Positions 22,373 through 33,085 of a stretch of 64,000 nucleotides of DNA are shown in pieces. The DNA lies in NCBI RefSeq assembly GCF_021462225.1, contig NC_061804.1, positions 4,235,954 through 4,299,953 of the forward strand, in the 5' to 3' direction. Both the position numbers and the translations under genes were made by a program. The notes beneath the pieces were generated by a model. That model saw only the letters and a list, made by a program, of their open reading frames with translations, ran no database searches and was not told the DNA's origin. Origin of the DNA: Girardinichthys multiradiatus (Eukaryota > Chordata > Actinopteri > Cyprinodontiformes > Goodeidae). Every line of letters starts with the position of its first letter. The stretch's first letter is position 1.

Positions 22373-23175
22373 TACCTCTTAAATCTTTAGTGCACATGCA
22401 GCAATTTGTTGGTCAGATGAGACTTGACACATGATGGTACTTTTGGTTTGATGAATGAAGAGATGCAGGGTTGATTTAATCCAGAATCTGTCTTACAAGT
22501 GTCCTTTAATCACTGGTGTCCTTGATTACGACTAAACACGTTTTACAAGCAGCAGACTGCGTGTTAAAACCGCTACATTCAACTCTCCTGACGTCCGGTC
22601 ATATTTGCGACTTTCCTGTCAGCTCTATGAGTTTAACAGATAAGTCCTTATTTCTGACTTTACGTTACAAATCCAATTTTACCACGTCCAGTTCTCCACC
22701 TGCGTTTGCTCCCTCCATCCTGAACGCAGGTGGAAAACATCGATCAGAAGCACTGTTGGCTTGTGGGTCGTGTAGTTCGTTTGACTCACATTATAGTATA
22801 GACTTCTTGGAAAAAAAAAACTACACAATGGCGGCGTCGATCCAAGTTTTTTTTTCTTAAAGTTTATAACAAAGTCTCAGTTTTACATTTCCAAGGACAA
22901 TTGATCCTAGTTTATTTTCCCTCCTATTGGTTAGCTCCCGCTCCAGTTTATTTTTTATCCTGTACCGTCCCAATCACGTGATCTTTACTGATGCTGTCTC
23001 CCGTCCCGCGGGTTTCCCGTGACCCGTGGGACTCCCGAAAAAATGTCAGCCTCTAATTCATATATTTTAGATTCATTGCACACTAACTGAAATATTTCAG
23101 GTCTTTTATTGTCTTAATATGGATGATTTTGGCATACAGCTCATGAAAACCCAAAATTCCTATCTCACAAAATTA

Positions 23176-24742
23176 CAGGTCCTTCTCAAAATATTAGCAT
23201 ATTGTGATAAAGTTAATTATTTTCCATAATGTAATGATAAATATTTAACATTCATATATTTTAGATTCATTGCACACTAACTGAAATATTTCAGGTCTTT
23301 TATTGTCTTAATACGGATGATTGTGGCATACAGCTCATGAAAACCCAAAATTCCTATCTCACAAAATTAGCATATCATTAAATGGGTCTCTAAACGAGCT
23401 ATGAACCTAATCATCTGAATCAACAAGTTAACTCTAAACACCTGCAAAAGATTCCTGAGGCCTTTAAAACTCCCAGCCTGGTTCATCACTCAAAACTCCA
23501 ATCATGGGTAAGACTGCCGACCTGACTGCTGTCCAGAAGGCCACTATTGACACCCTCAAGCAAGAGGGTAAGACACAGAAAGAAATTTCTGAACGAATAG
23601 GCTGTTCCCAGAGTGCTGTATCAAGGCACCTCAGTGGGAAGTCTGTGGGAAGGAAAAAGTGTGCAGAAAACGCTGCACAACGAGAAGAGGTGACCGGACC
23701 CTGAGGAAGATTGTGGAGAAGGGCCGATTCCAGACCTTGGGGGACCTGCGGAAGCAGTGGACTGAGTCTGGAGTAGAAACATCCAGAGCCCCCGTGCACA
23801 GGCGTGTGCAGGAAATGGGCTACAGGTGCCACATTCCCCAGACCTGGGCTACAGAGAAGCAGCACTGGACTGTTGCTCAGTGGTCCAAAGTACTTTTTTC
23901 GGATGAAAGCAAATTCTGCATGTCATTCGGAAATCAAGGTGCCAGAGTCTGGAGGAAGACTGGGGAGAAGGAAATGCCAAAATGCCAGAAGTCCAGTGTC
24001 AAGTACCCACAGTCAGTGATGGTCTGGGGTGCCGTGTCAGCTGCTGGTGTTGGTCCACTGTGTTTTATCAAGGGCAGGGTCAATGCAGCTAGCTATCAGG
24101 AGATTTTGGAGCACTTCATGCTTCCATCTGCTGAAAAGCTTTATGGAGATGAAGATTTCATTTTTCAGCATGACCTGGCACCAGCTCACAGGGCCAAAAC
24201 CACAGGTAAATGGTTTACTGACCATTGTATCACTGTGCTCAATTGGCCTGCCAACTCTCCTGACCTGAACCCCATAGAGAATCTGTGGGATATTGTGAAG
24301 ATAACGTTGAGAGACTCAAGACCCAACACTCTGGATGAGCTAAAGGCCGCTATCGAAGCATCCTGGGCCTCCATAAGACCTCAGCAGTGCCACAGGCTGA
24401 TTGCCTCCATGCCACGCCGCATTGAAGCAGTCATTTCTGCCAAAGGATTCCCGACCAAGTATTGAGTGCATAACTGTACATGATTATTTGAAGGTTGACG
24501 TTTTTTGTATTAAAAACACTTTTCTTTTATTGGTCGGATGAAATATGCTAATTTTGTGAGATAGGAATTTTGGGTTTTCATGAGCTGTATGCCAAAATCA
24601 TCCATATTAAGACAATGAAAGACCTGAAATATTTCAGTTAGTGTGCAATGAATCTAAAATATATGAATGTTAAATTTTCTTCATTACATTATAGAAAATA
24701 ATGAACTTTATCACAATATGCTAATTTTTTGAGAAGGACCTG
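23176..24742 (+). mobile_element. Tc1-like transposon A, inserted in the terminal repeat of Tc1-B
   Basis: The 1,567-bp element is bounded by CAGGTCC and GGACCTG and flanked by TA (23174-23175 and 24743-24744). The terminal inverted repeats are about 200 bp and match those of Tc1-B and Tc1-C. It lies head-on to Tc1-B, giving a near-palindrome of two transposase genes within 3 kb. Its transposase is broken. Confidence 0.88.
23504..24465 (+). pseudogene. Tc1-A transposase, frameshifted and deleted
   Basis: The gene starts with MGKTADLTAVQKATIDTLKQ and a helix-turn-helix (ISERIGCSQSAVSRHLSG), then loses one C near 23661 compared with Tc1-B, ending the first frame at 23704. The second frame runs 23659-24465 and holds the catalytic residues: D in LFSDESKF, D in FQHDLAPAH and E in NPIENLW. 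It also lacks 42 nucleotides (14 codons) just after RRVQEMGYRCHIP, the same deletion as in Tc1-C. It ends in GFPTKY. No functional enzyme is expected. Confidence 0.9.
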
Positions 24743-24827
24743 TAGCATATTTCATCCGACCAATAAAAGAAAAGTGTTTTTAATACAAAAAACGTCAACC
24801 TTCAAATAATCATGTACAGTTATGCAC

Positions 24828-25832
24828 TCAATACTTGGTCGGGAATCCTTTTGCAGAAATGACTGCTTCAATGCGGCGTGGCATGGAAGCAATCAGCCTG
24901 TGGCACTGCTGAGGTCTTATGGAGGCCCAGGATGCTTCGATAGCGGCCTTTAGCTCATCCAGAGTGTTGGGTCTTGAGTCTCTCAATGTTCTCTTCACAA
25001 TATCCCACAGATTCTCTATGGGGTTCAGGTCAGGAGAGTTGGCAGGCCAATTGAGCACAGCGATACCATGGTCAGTAAACCATTTACCAGTGGTTTTGGC
25101 ACTGTGAGCAGGTGCCAGGTCGTGCTGAAAAATGAAATCTTCATCTCCATAAAGCTTTTCAGCAGATGGAAGCATGAAGTGCTCCACAATCTCCTGATAG
25201 ATAGCTGCATTGACCCTGCCCTTGATAAAACACAGTGGACCAACACCAGCAGATGACACGGCACCCCAGACCATCACTGACTGTGGGTACTTGACACTGG
25301 ACTTCTGGCATTTTGGCATTTCCTTCTCCCCAGTTTTCCTCCAGACTCTGGCACCTTGATTTCCGAATGACATGCAGAATTTGCTTTCATCCGAAAAAAG
25401 TACTTTGGACCACTGAGCAACAGTCCAGTGCTGCTTCTCTGCAGCCCAGGTCCGGCGCTTCTGCCGCTGTTTCTGGTTCAAAAGTGGCTTGACCTGGGGA
25501 ATGCGGCACCTGTAGCCCATTTCCTGCACACGCCTGTGCACGGTGGCTCTGGATGTTTCTACTCCAGACTCAGTCCACTGCTTCCGCAGGTCCCCCAAGG
25601 TCTGGAATCGGCCCTTCTCCACAATCTTCCTCAAGGTCCGGTCACCTCTTCTCGTTGTGCAGCGTTTTCTGGCACACTTTTTCCTTCCCACAGACTTCCC
25701 ACTGAGGTGCCTTGATACAGCACTCTGGGAACAGCCTATTCGTTCAGAAATTTCTTTCTGTGTCTTACCCTCTTGCTTGAGGGTGTCAATAGTGGCCTTC
25801 TGGACAGCAGTCAGGTCGGCAGTCTTACCCAT
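24828..25832 (-). CDS. Tc1/mariner DD34E transposase, intact (Tc1-B)
   Basis: This 334-residue ORF has no break. The N-terminal paired-type region shows helix-turn-helix text (QKEISERIGCSQSAVSRHLS), followed by a basic GRKKCARKR stretch that may help DNA binding or nuclear import. The DDE core is complete: D in LFSDESKF, D in FQHDLAPAH and E in NPIENLW with 34 residues between the second D and E. The length fits Tc1 transposases (about 340 residues). It would bind the terminal repeats and cut and paste at TA. It keeps the 14 codons missing from copies A and C. Its own left terminal repeat is interrupted by two insertions, so this copy can hardly move, but a made protein could act in trans. 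Expression is not shown. Confidence 0.92.
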   Translation of the reverse strand: MGKTADLTAVQKATIDTLKQEGKTQKEISERIGCSQSAVSRHLSGKSVGRKKCARKRCTTRRGDRTLRKIVEKGRFQTLGDLRKQWTESGVETSRATVHRRVQEMGYRCRIPQVKPLLNQKQRQKRRTWAAEKQHWTVAQWSKVLFSDESKFCMSFGNQGARVWRKTGEKEMPKCQKSSVKYPQSVMVWGAVSSAGVGPLCFIKGRVNAAIYQEIVEHFMLPSAEKLYGDEDFIFQHDLAPAHSAKTTGKWFTDHGIAVLNWPANSPDLNPIENLWDIVKRTLRDSRPNTLDELKAAIEASWASIRPQQCHRLIASMPRRIEAVISAKGFPTKY

Positions 25833-26195
25833 GATTGGGGTTTTGAGTGATGAACCAGGCTGGGAGTTTTAAAGGCCTCAGGAATCTTTTGCAGGTGTTT
25901 AGAGTTAACTCGTTGATTCAGATGATTAGGTTCATAGCTCGTTTATAGACCCTTTTAATGATATGCTAATTTTGTGAGATAGGAATTTTGGGTTTTCATG
26001 AGCTGTATGCCAAAATCATCTGTATTAAGACAATAAAAGACCTGAAATATTTCAGTTAGTGTGCAATGAATCTAAAATATATGAATGTTAAATTTTCATC
26101 ATGACATTATGGAAAATAATGAACTTTATCACAATATGCTAATATTTTGAGAAGGACCTGTATATAAATAAACTTACGTTACCTTACCTTAAACT

Positions 26196-26945
26196 ACCAA
26201 TTAGAGCCCGGTCCGAACTAAAACCTACATGTAGGTTTTAGCTCTCAGTCACGTCACTGAGGGTCCTGAGGGTCCTAAGGGTCTCAGTCAAATAAATCTG
26301 GATAAGAATCTGGATAAGAATTAATACAGTATATTTACTGATGATTTTTGAAAGTTCTAGTATTCTTTAACCAAACTGTTGAGAGTTAAAGTTTTTTTTT
26401 AATCTCTCAATTTTAACAAAAGTCAAAATTGCCAAATTTTAAGTTGCAAAACTCAACAAAAAGGTACCAAGAACTTAACATTTGTTAATTTGTACTTAAA
26501 GTTGAGAATACAGCTTGTTTTGCTAATATTTTTAGTTAATAGTACTGGATTGTCACTGAGCACAACAAGTAGCTAATCTTACTGGTTTTGGAACTTGGAA
26601 CTGGAAAGCAGTTAAGTTGGATTCAAAGTAATTTCCAGATTCAAGTTTTAGCTTCAGAGGTAAATTGAGCACAGCCTAAGTCTTCCAGTATCACATCTAA
26701 GATGCTTGTGCATACCTTTGAAATAAATACTTCTGAGTATCACTAATGTCTGACATTAAGACCATTGTAGCTACTGTAAAAGATTAAAAGTAACGTGGCT
26801 AAGGAGAAGTTAATGGCAAAAAACTCAGAAGTTTCTAAATTAATTTTGTTGTAATTATTAATATGAATATATGATTTAATATTAATACTTGAATATTTCA
26901 TTAAATAATATTTCAGTCTGTGAATACCAGCCCAATTAGGCGGTG
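26196..26945. other. No gene seen
   Basis: Apart from the short GAGGGTCCTGAGGGTCC repeat near 26260-26290, this AT-rich stretch between the LINE tail and the next L1 fragment shows no ORF or recognisable element. Confidence 0.6.
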
Positions 26946-27433
26946 GTAAAGAATAAACAGCACTTTAAGAGATTTCTACCAAGCTTTATACTCACCACAG
27001 ATAGACCCGTCAGATAATGACATTGATCAATTTCTGGATAAAGTAACAATTCCTAAACTATCAGGTAATCAAGCGATGGCCTTGGATGTACCACTGACTT
27101 CAGCCGAAATCCAAGAAGCTCTAAAAAGCATGCCCAATAAAAAGGCTCCAGGCCCAGATAGATTCCCAACAGAGTTTTACAAAGAATTCTGGAATATTTT
27201 GGCCCCAATATTCCAAAGAATGGTGCAGGAAACCGAAAAAAATGGCAGGCTTCCGCCAAATATAAATTCTGCCAACATCACTCTCTTGTTAAAACCAGGA
27301 AAAGATCCAGCACTCCCTACCAGCTACCGACCCATATCCCTTATTAACGTCGATCTCAAACTAATCTGTAAAGCCCTCGCAAAAAGACTAGAAAAGGTTA
27401 CTCCTCTCATAATACATCCTGACCAAACTGGAG
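26946..27433 (+). pseudogene. L1/Tx1-type LINE ORF2 fragment (reverse transcriptase start)
   Basis: The reading from 26951 gives the pre-RT and RT-0/1 region of an L1/Tx1 ORF2: PQIDPSDNDIDQFLDKVT, then MPNKKAPGPDRFPTEFYKEF, INSANITLLLKPGKDPALP, SYRPISLINVDLKLICKAL and IIHPDQTG. It is cut off there by the G-rich element. The same subfamily recurs at 44237-46980 with closely similar wording. It has no 5' part and no catalytic YADD region, so it is a fragment. Confidence 0.8.
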
Positions 27434-29630
27434 GTCCCCGGCCAGTGCAGGTATCCCTCTCGTGGACTGGTGGGCTTGGGTTGTTGGCGCTGTCTGGGGG
27501 GGTTGGGCGGGCTTGGAGGTGTGCTGCTCTGCTGGCTGTCTTGTCCAAGGGGGGATCGGGGTGGTGAGCTGGGGGGTGGCATTGAGGGGCTGCGGCCTGT
27601 GGGGAGGAGGGGATGTGTCCACTTCTAGGGCGTGGGGTCACTGGCGTTTGGATTGGCTGGGCGGCGATGGTGGAGCTGAGCTGGATAGTGTTTCTCCCTG
27701 GGTGGTCATTGCAGTGGCAGTGATGTAGTGTTTTTTGTTGCTGAAGGGGGCGTGGTGGGGTCACTGGCCCTGGGAGCTTGCCGCTGGCCAGGGACCTCTT
27801 GGTGGATGAGTTTGTCCCGTCATGGTCGGGGTCTGTTTGTGGGTGCGGTGCTGGGTGGGGTCTGCCCTGTTGCGCCAGTGGGCGGGGTGGCGTTGCGCGG
27901 GGCCCTTGCCTTGCCGTTGTGGCGCGCTGTGTGGTGGTGTAGCGGGGTGCGGCGGGGGTTCTTAGAGCGGGGCTGTGTGTGGAGCTTGCGCTGTGTGGGT
28001 GTGGCTTCATCGGCTTCTCGGCCACGGAGTTCACCTCTGGGGGTGTGCCCCTGTGGGGGTGGGGATTCGTGCCGTTTGGGTTCGGGGGGATGTGTTTGAT
28101 ATCGGTGTCCTTGTTGGGGGTGGCCCTGTGGGGAGGTTCTTGTTGGGGTTCACTGGGGGTGGGAGACTCATGCGGTTGGGATCGGAGCTCGTTGGGGGGT
28201 CGGGACTGCTCCGTCCTGGGGCGGCTCCAGTTGGCGGGTTGCGTTGGGCCATGTGGACCCCTCTTTTGTACATAGCCCCCTCACCGGAGGTGGATGGGGG
28301 TTGTTGGGGACTAGGTTCAGGGCGGGGGGGGGGCGGAAGCCAGGCCAGGGTCACCCAGGTCTGGGCAGTACCGGTGCTGTCTGCCTGCCTCTGCCCCAGG
28401 AGGGAAGGGGACCACCTCCCACCTCCTGGGTCCGGGACTGGTTGCCCCTAGGGGTACCGGCGCCTGGACCTGGGAGTATAGAGTATGCATGGGGAGTGTG
28501 AGTGAGTGTATGACGTCCATTGTTGTTTATCCTTACGTTGGGTGTGAGTGATTTTATGTGTATGCATGAGGGTGGGAGTGGGTGATTGTGACTGTGTGTG
28601 CCTGTTTTTTTTTTTTGTTGTTGTTGTTTTTTGCGACAGGTTGGGTCTTGGACTGCTCCCTCTCCTGGACCAGCTTCTTCCCCGCCACACCGCCTGCCGG
28701 TGGTTGGAGTCTCTGCCCGCTGGTGTACTTGTGGTTCTCGGTGTCCGGGGCCGGGTGCTTTGGTGTGTGCTGGCTCACTCCCGGTGGCTGCTTGCCGGGG
28801 CCTGGCCCCCTGGGCTCTGTTGGGCCTCTTCTTGGGGGGTGGTGTGTCCCGGGGTCTTGGGCCTCTGGGTCCATGGCTGGATCTGCTCGGGCGTGGACGG
28901 CTGCCGGCGGGGCCTGTGGGCTCGTCGCTGCGGCTCCCTGGGGCTTCTGCACTGTCGCTGCTGAGTGGTTCCCCTGGGACTCTCCACTGCTCTTCTCTGG
29001 GGGTTGTGGTAGTTCTCCTGGAGTTCCTGTGCTTTGGGGGGCCTTTAGATGTCTGTGGCTTGGATCTCCTCAGTGTCCGTCCAGGGACCATGGGGCAGGC
29101 CTGTGGGTCCTCACACTCGCTATTGCATATTTTTGTGGAGAAACATTGTATACAAAAGCGCGTCCACACTCATACTCACAGGTGTTAAGCTTCAGGTGTT
29201 GACAGATAAAAAGATGTTCTATATTGGGCTGCACCTCTCACTAAGTACATTTTATATTCAGAATTACCGTGTACTATTTTGTTAAAAAAAAAAAAAAAGA
29301 AAAACAGCTGCAGGTGTATAAGCAAGCAGGGTGTAATCATGTATTCTCTTCATCCTTCTTTCTCTCCTCCACTCTTTCCTCCTTTTCTCCCCTTTTTCCC
29401 CCATCTCTCTCTTTTTTGAGCTTTTTTTTCCTTTTTCATTTCAGTCTCCGTGTCCGTAACAATTTAAATATTCCCAAAGAAGTTTATAAAAAAGTTTCTT
29501 TTATAAATATCAAGCAGAGCTTTAAAGCATTAGCTGTGATGCTCCGCTTTTGAAAGTAAATCTGTTGGGCAATTTCTTGGCACTCAGACAACAATTCTGA
29601 GCGATACTCTGGACAGGACACGGTAATAAA
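27434..29630 (+). mobile_element. G-rich poly(A)-tailed retroposon, copy 1
   Basis: A strongly G-rich block (27450-29100) is followed by an AT-rich part with an internal A-run (29284-29299), a pyrimidine tract (CTTCATCCTTCTTTCTCTCC onward) and a final ACACGGTAATAAAAAAT tail. A homologous copy lies at 59529-61582. It begins inside an L1/Tx1 reverse transcriptase fragment. Long ORFs occur on both strands, but they follow base composition and are not convincing genes. It may be the 3' UTR of an L1-type LINE or a composite non-autonomous retroposon. Confidence 0.6.
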
Positions 29631-29768
29631 AAATACAAAAAAGAAAATGTGTACATATTTGGACGTTTGATAACAGAATTTCTGCTTTTTGGAGTTGATG
29701 GTTACCTGGCTTATTGAGTGATTTGCAAAACGTGGGCGGCTGTTCAAAGCATTCCAAAGCTGCCTGCG

Positions 29769-29891
29769 ATGTTGGATGGAGTCTGTAGAGCGATCAACAC
29801 TCAGAGTGAAATGTTAAGAGAGCAGAATCTCAAGCTGGAAACGATTCTTGAACAGAATCGCAGCCTGGCAGCGGTTGGATTCAGAGGTTAA
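29769..29891 (+). other. Short coiled-coil-like ORF in unassigned sequence
   Basis: A 40-codon ORF reads as a Leu/Glu/Gln-rich helix (MLREQNLKLETILEQNRSL). It could be the start of a retroelement ORF1, but nothing around it confirms this. A second open stretch at 29998-30384 (128 codons) has no recognisable domain. The surrounding sequence 29631-30440 is otherwise unassigned. Confidence 0.25.
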
Positions 29892-30439
29892 AGGATATAA
29901 TCTTGGAGAGGTTTTATGCTCGAGAGCTGCGGAAAGTACCGGAAATTTGGCTATTTGGATACACAATTGAGACATACCAGTAAAACTCTTAAGGTACTTG
30001 GAAATTCACAACTGCCTGAACCACAACATTTATTGTTTCTCTAAATCTGGCGCCCCTATGTGGCCTTGGCAACTTCTGCTAACTGGCTATCGACAAAATA
30101 TCTCCTGGATGTTATATAAACACGACGCTCTTCCCCAGCTGTGTGCTGATAGGACAATGCGGGCGATTCATAAAACTTCCACCCCTCTTCTCAAGGGCAA
30201 TGGTGATTCTATCAGTGTTGATAGTCTAACTCTTGCAAACAGACTCAGACTTATACATTCGCACCTTCAAGATTCCAACGTACCCTTGCTAAATCTTTAC
30301 TTATGTGTGTGTTGCTTACCCCTGGTGAGGTTTTTTCGTACTACTTCAGACTGTGTTCTACTCAGAATAGAGTCTGAAATATGATTTTTTTTTTCCTCCT
30401 ATTTTGCTTTACCTAAATGTGTGATTTCATTACTTTTTA

Positions 30440-30650
30440 TAGATTTTCAGATTTCTCAGTAGGATTACCAGCAAAAGCCAAATATTATTAGTATTTGAAA
30501 ACTTTACTTAAGCTGTTTTTAAACCAATGACCAGAGTTTTTAGGTTTCTTAGAAGGATTGTATTACAATAATTTCATACCAGTGAAAGCCAAACATTATT
30601 AGTATTTAAAAAGTTTGGACTAAGAATGTTTTATACCAGTGACCCAGCTT
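30440..30650. repeat. Imperfect short tandem repeats
   Basis: Two diverged units of about 100 bp share GAAAGCCAAA(T/C)ATTATTAG, TATTT(A/G)AAAA and TTTCT(C/T)AG(T/A)AGGATT, near 30455-30530 and 30545-30625. No coding potential is seen. Confidence 0.5.
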
Positions 30651-31299
30651 CTCTACTTAGACTTCAGTGAGTGCCCATGGCTGTTACTATTTGAATGGTG
30701 GGACCACAACTGCCTCATACCAGTGCTGGACCATTTGTTTGCTATTATATACCCCAGTATGATCTGACACCACAACTCCCAGCAGGAATTGGAGCTGATA
30801 GGAAGGGGCATCACAGCTCTGATGTCACAGTGGACAATATAAGGAATATGAGGCCTCTCCCCCTTGCTTTTTCCAGCTGGAGACCGAGACCGGTTATCAG
30901 GCAATGGAGGCACACATCCTTCTGGAGAAAAAACTCACATGTGGGTTTTCATTAATTCTCCCCACTGGCCAAAATTCATGAGTAACTCAACGAGTTAAGC
31001 TTGTGAGGAGAGGAAGACATGCAAGTTTTTACTTTCGAATTTGTGGATTTAACACGTAACCAAAAAAAAAAAAAACCCACGGAGGTTTTTCCCAGGAGAC
31101 GAAATTTTCCTCCTTGTTTTTTTGTTCCAGTGGACTGCTGACGGTCCGTCATATTTTTCTACTTTTGCCAAAGGAGGAAAGCCGGACGTCTTTGAGTTTG
31201 TTACGGACGCGTAACTAAATGGTGTGGAAATATAAATGCCTTATTATTAGTAATGTGGAAATATAAGTGCCGACATACAAGAATGTGAATGTGGATTTA
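30651..31299. other. Unassigned sequence
   Basis: This includes a 14-base A-run near 31061 and short ORFs of no recognisable content. It may be part of a decayed LINE 5' or 3' region. No feature is supported. Confidence 0.4.
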
Positions 31300-31585
31300 G
31301 GCCTAATGTGTGGTGTGTTTCTGTGAGTGTAGGTATGCATGTGTGCATTTACATGTACATATGTGGAGGTACATGTTTGTTTGTATGTGTACATATGTAT
31401 ATGTATGTATGTGTGTATATATATATATATATGTATGTGTGTATGTGTATGTATGCGTGTGGGTATTTATGCATGTGTATATATGCATGTATGTATGTGT
31501 ATGTGTATGTATGTATATATGTGTATATATATATATGTGTATATGTGTGTATATGTATATATATAGATAATTGTGTATATATATT
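31300..31585. repeat. TG/TA microsatellite
   Basis: Interleaved TGTGTATG, GTATATATATATATATAT and ATGTATGTATGT runs fill this stretch. The Cys/Val/Tyr-rich ORFs in all frames are artefacts of the repeat. Confidence 0.95.
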
Positions 31586-32270
31586 TATTTATTAGTTTTT
31601 GGTTTGTGAATTCTGGATCAAAAACATAGATGTTAATTAGGAAGGTTACTCAGTTAATTTAAGTGCAATTAGAGGGAGAAGGGGTATTAAAAATAAGTTT
31701 TACTTCTTCATACCCCTTTTCAGACAATTTATATTAATTAATAATCAATGTCAGATCTCAGGTTAAATATACTGACAAGTTTGCTTGTTGGAATATGTTT
31801 ATTTTATGTTTATTTTACTGGTTGCTATTTGTGTTTAAGTTAATTTAATTTATTTGGAACTGGAAATTTAATTTAATGTTTACCAAACACTTTTTTGTAT
31901 GGTATTTGGATATTTGTTCGTTTGTTATAAGCATTTCTGAAATTGATTTATTTACCGAAATCATTGTCTGAAATAAAAATAAAAAAAAAGAAAAATTCAT
32001 TTTTATTAGTAGCTAAGACTAAGATATATTTAGGACTTTGCTGTTTATAGATTGATTTTTATTAGGAGTTTGAGTTATGCTTTTGATAGTTAGAAAAAAC
32101 CTTAACAGTAGCCTGTAGTATTATAGCGTCCAGTTTTTACACAATGAGTGTTTATTATTCAAGGTTAAAGCTTGCAGGTGTTTTCTGTCTGTATCGTGGG
32201 AAGCCGGCAGAGTATTGGAGAGGCATGGTACTCCTCCTCCTGAAGATTCCTGAAGACGTGTGGGAAACAA
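31586..32270. other. AT-rich unassigned sequence, possible retroelement 3' end
   Basis: An A-rich tail (AAATAAAAATAAAAAAAAAG) near 31971-31990 could end a retroposon. The rest shows no ORF. The word AATGATGAAATGTATCTCTG at 32282-32301 recurs at 42811-42830 and may be part of the retrovirus terminal repeat. Confidence 0.35.
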
Positions 32271-32316
32271 TTCTTTAATTAAATGATGAAATGTATCTCT
32301 GTTTCTTTGATACTCT

Positions 32317-33085
32317 TGTAGAAGCTACACCTGGCCTGGCTCTGTGTCTACCTGTGACACCTTTCTGGAGAGGGGAATTGTCCGAGTTTCTGCGGGCAAC
32401 AACTTAATGCTCACCCTCTACCGATGATCCACATGGCCCTGTCTTTCAGTGTTTAATCCTTTCTCTCTCCTAGACATGGCGATTGACTGAGCTTTTACTG
32501 TAACTAATTATATGTGCTCTCTTTCAGACTCTAACCTTGAAAACTGGCTCAGAGATGATCTGTTCTTTCTTTCTAGGTGAAACGACTAAAGGAGCTACAT
32601 CCATTAACATTTACTTTTCCTTCCCATAGAAAGGACTCCTGGATCAGTGCTTCTTTGTTCTCTTTGTGTTTCTGCTCTGTTCTCTCAAACCCCCAGTCGG
32701 TCGTGGCAGATGGCCGCTCACACTGAGCATGGTTCTGCTGGAGGTTTCTTCCTGTTAAAAAGGAGTTTTTCCTCTCCACTGTCGATACATGTATGCTCAG
32801 TATGAGGGATTGCTGCAAAGTCAACGCCAGTGACTGTCCACTGTCTCTACATGCTCATCCGGGAGGAGTGAATGCTGCAAGCAACTGACTGAATGCAATC
32901 TGCTGGGTTTCCTTAGACAGAAAAACATTTGATCCAATTTGAATAAGTAACTTACTCTGACTGCACTGTTCAATGGTTAGGACTAATTGGAATGTATGTA
33001 CCTGACTGTTGTGAAGTGCCTTGAGACAACATGTGTTGTGAATTGGCGCTATATAAATAAACTGAATTGAATTGAATTGAAGTGC
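32317..33085 (+). mobile_element. L2-type LINE 3' end fragment, copy 1
   Basis: From TAGAAGCTACACCTGGCC to a (GAATT) tail, this piece is closely similar to 35236-36005. It includes GGTTCTGCTGGAGGTTTCTT, GGGAGTTTTTCC-like text, then GCCTTGAGACAAC and GGCGCTATATAAATAAACTG, the hairpin-type end of L2-group LINEs in fish. It has no RT. It lies at the left edge of the retrovirus, splitting its 5' region. Confidence 0.7.

Larger units (their letters stand above)
20801..23055. mobile_element. Non-autonomous hAT-like DNA transposon with exact 8-bp target-site duplication
   Basis: The element starts TAGAGGGTGACACGGGAGTG and ends CCGAAAAAATGTCAGCCTCTA, so its short inverted ends (TAGAGG.TGAC) match with one change. 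ATTCATAT flanks it on both sides (20793-20800 and 23056-23063). An 8-bp duplication is the hAT hallmark. No transposase ORF is present. Ends are rich in TCCCATCCCGCTCCC-like words. The interior includes AT-rich AATGTACCATT repeats (21480-21790) and at least one nested MITE. Confidence 0.8.
20719..26160 (-). mobile_element. Tc1-like transposon B (about 1.6 kb), split by a hAT element and a second Tc1
   Basis: The terminal inverted repeats of about 200 bp start CAGGTCCTTCT. The element sits at a TA in the L2 LINE tail, with TA at 20717-20718 and 26161-26162. Its left repeat is cut at 20800 by a hAT element and at 23175 by Tc1-A. Removing both rejoins CTCACAAAAT, TA and GCATATTTCATCC exactly as in an intact copy. 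It carries the intact transposase at 24828-25832. Pieces belonging to it are 20719-20800, 23064-23175 and 24743-26160, about 1.6 kb in total, the usual Tc1 size. Confidence 0.88.
15340..26195 (+). mobile_element. L2-clade LINE, split by later insertions
   Basis: The LINE is present as three pieces: 15340-15933, 17662-20718 and the tail from 26161. They rejoin cleanly once the LTR-flanked element (15934-17661) and the Tc1 complex (20719-26160) are removed. It carries a Pro-rich ORF1-like stretch (15351-15611), an endonuclease part, a reverse transcriptase and an L2-type 3' end: CAGCGCTTTGAGTGTC, then AAGCGCTA, then TATAAATAAACTTACG on the far side of the Tc1. All frames are broken by shifts and stops, so it is dead. 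Confidence 0.8.

Noticed and set aside
27324..29202. Pro-rich (minus) and Gly/Trp-rich (plus) ORFs in G-rich retroposon copy 1
   Set aside because: Open frames on both strands follow the G-rich composition. Copy 2 shows different frame breaks, and no domain is seen.
31303..31595. Tyr/Cys/Val and His/Thr-rich ORFs over the microsatellite
   Set aside because: Pure TG/TA repeat translation in every frame.
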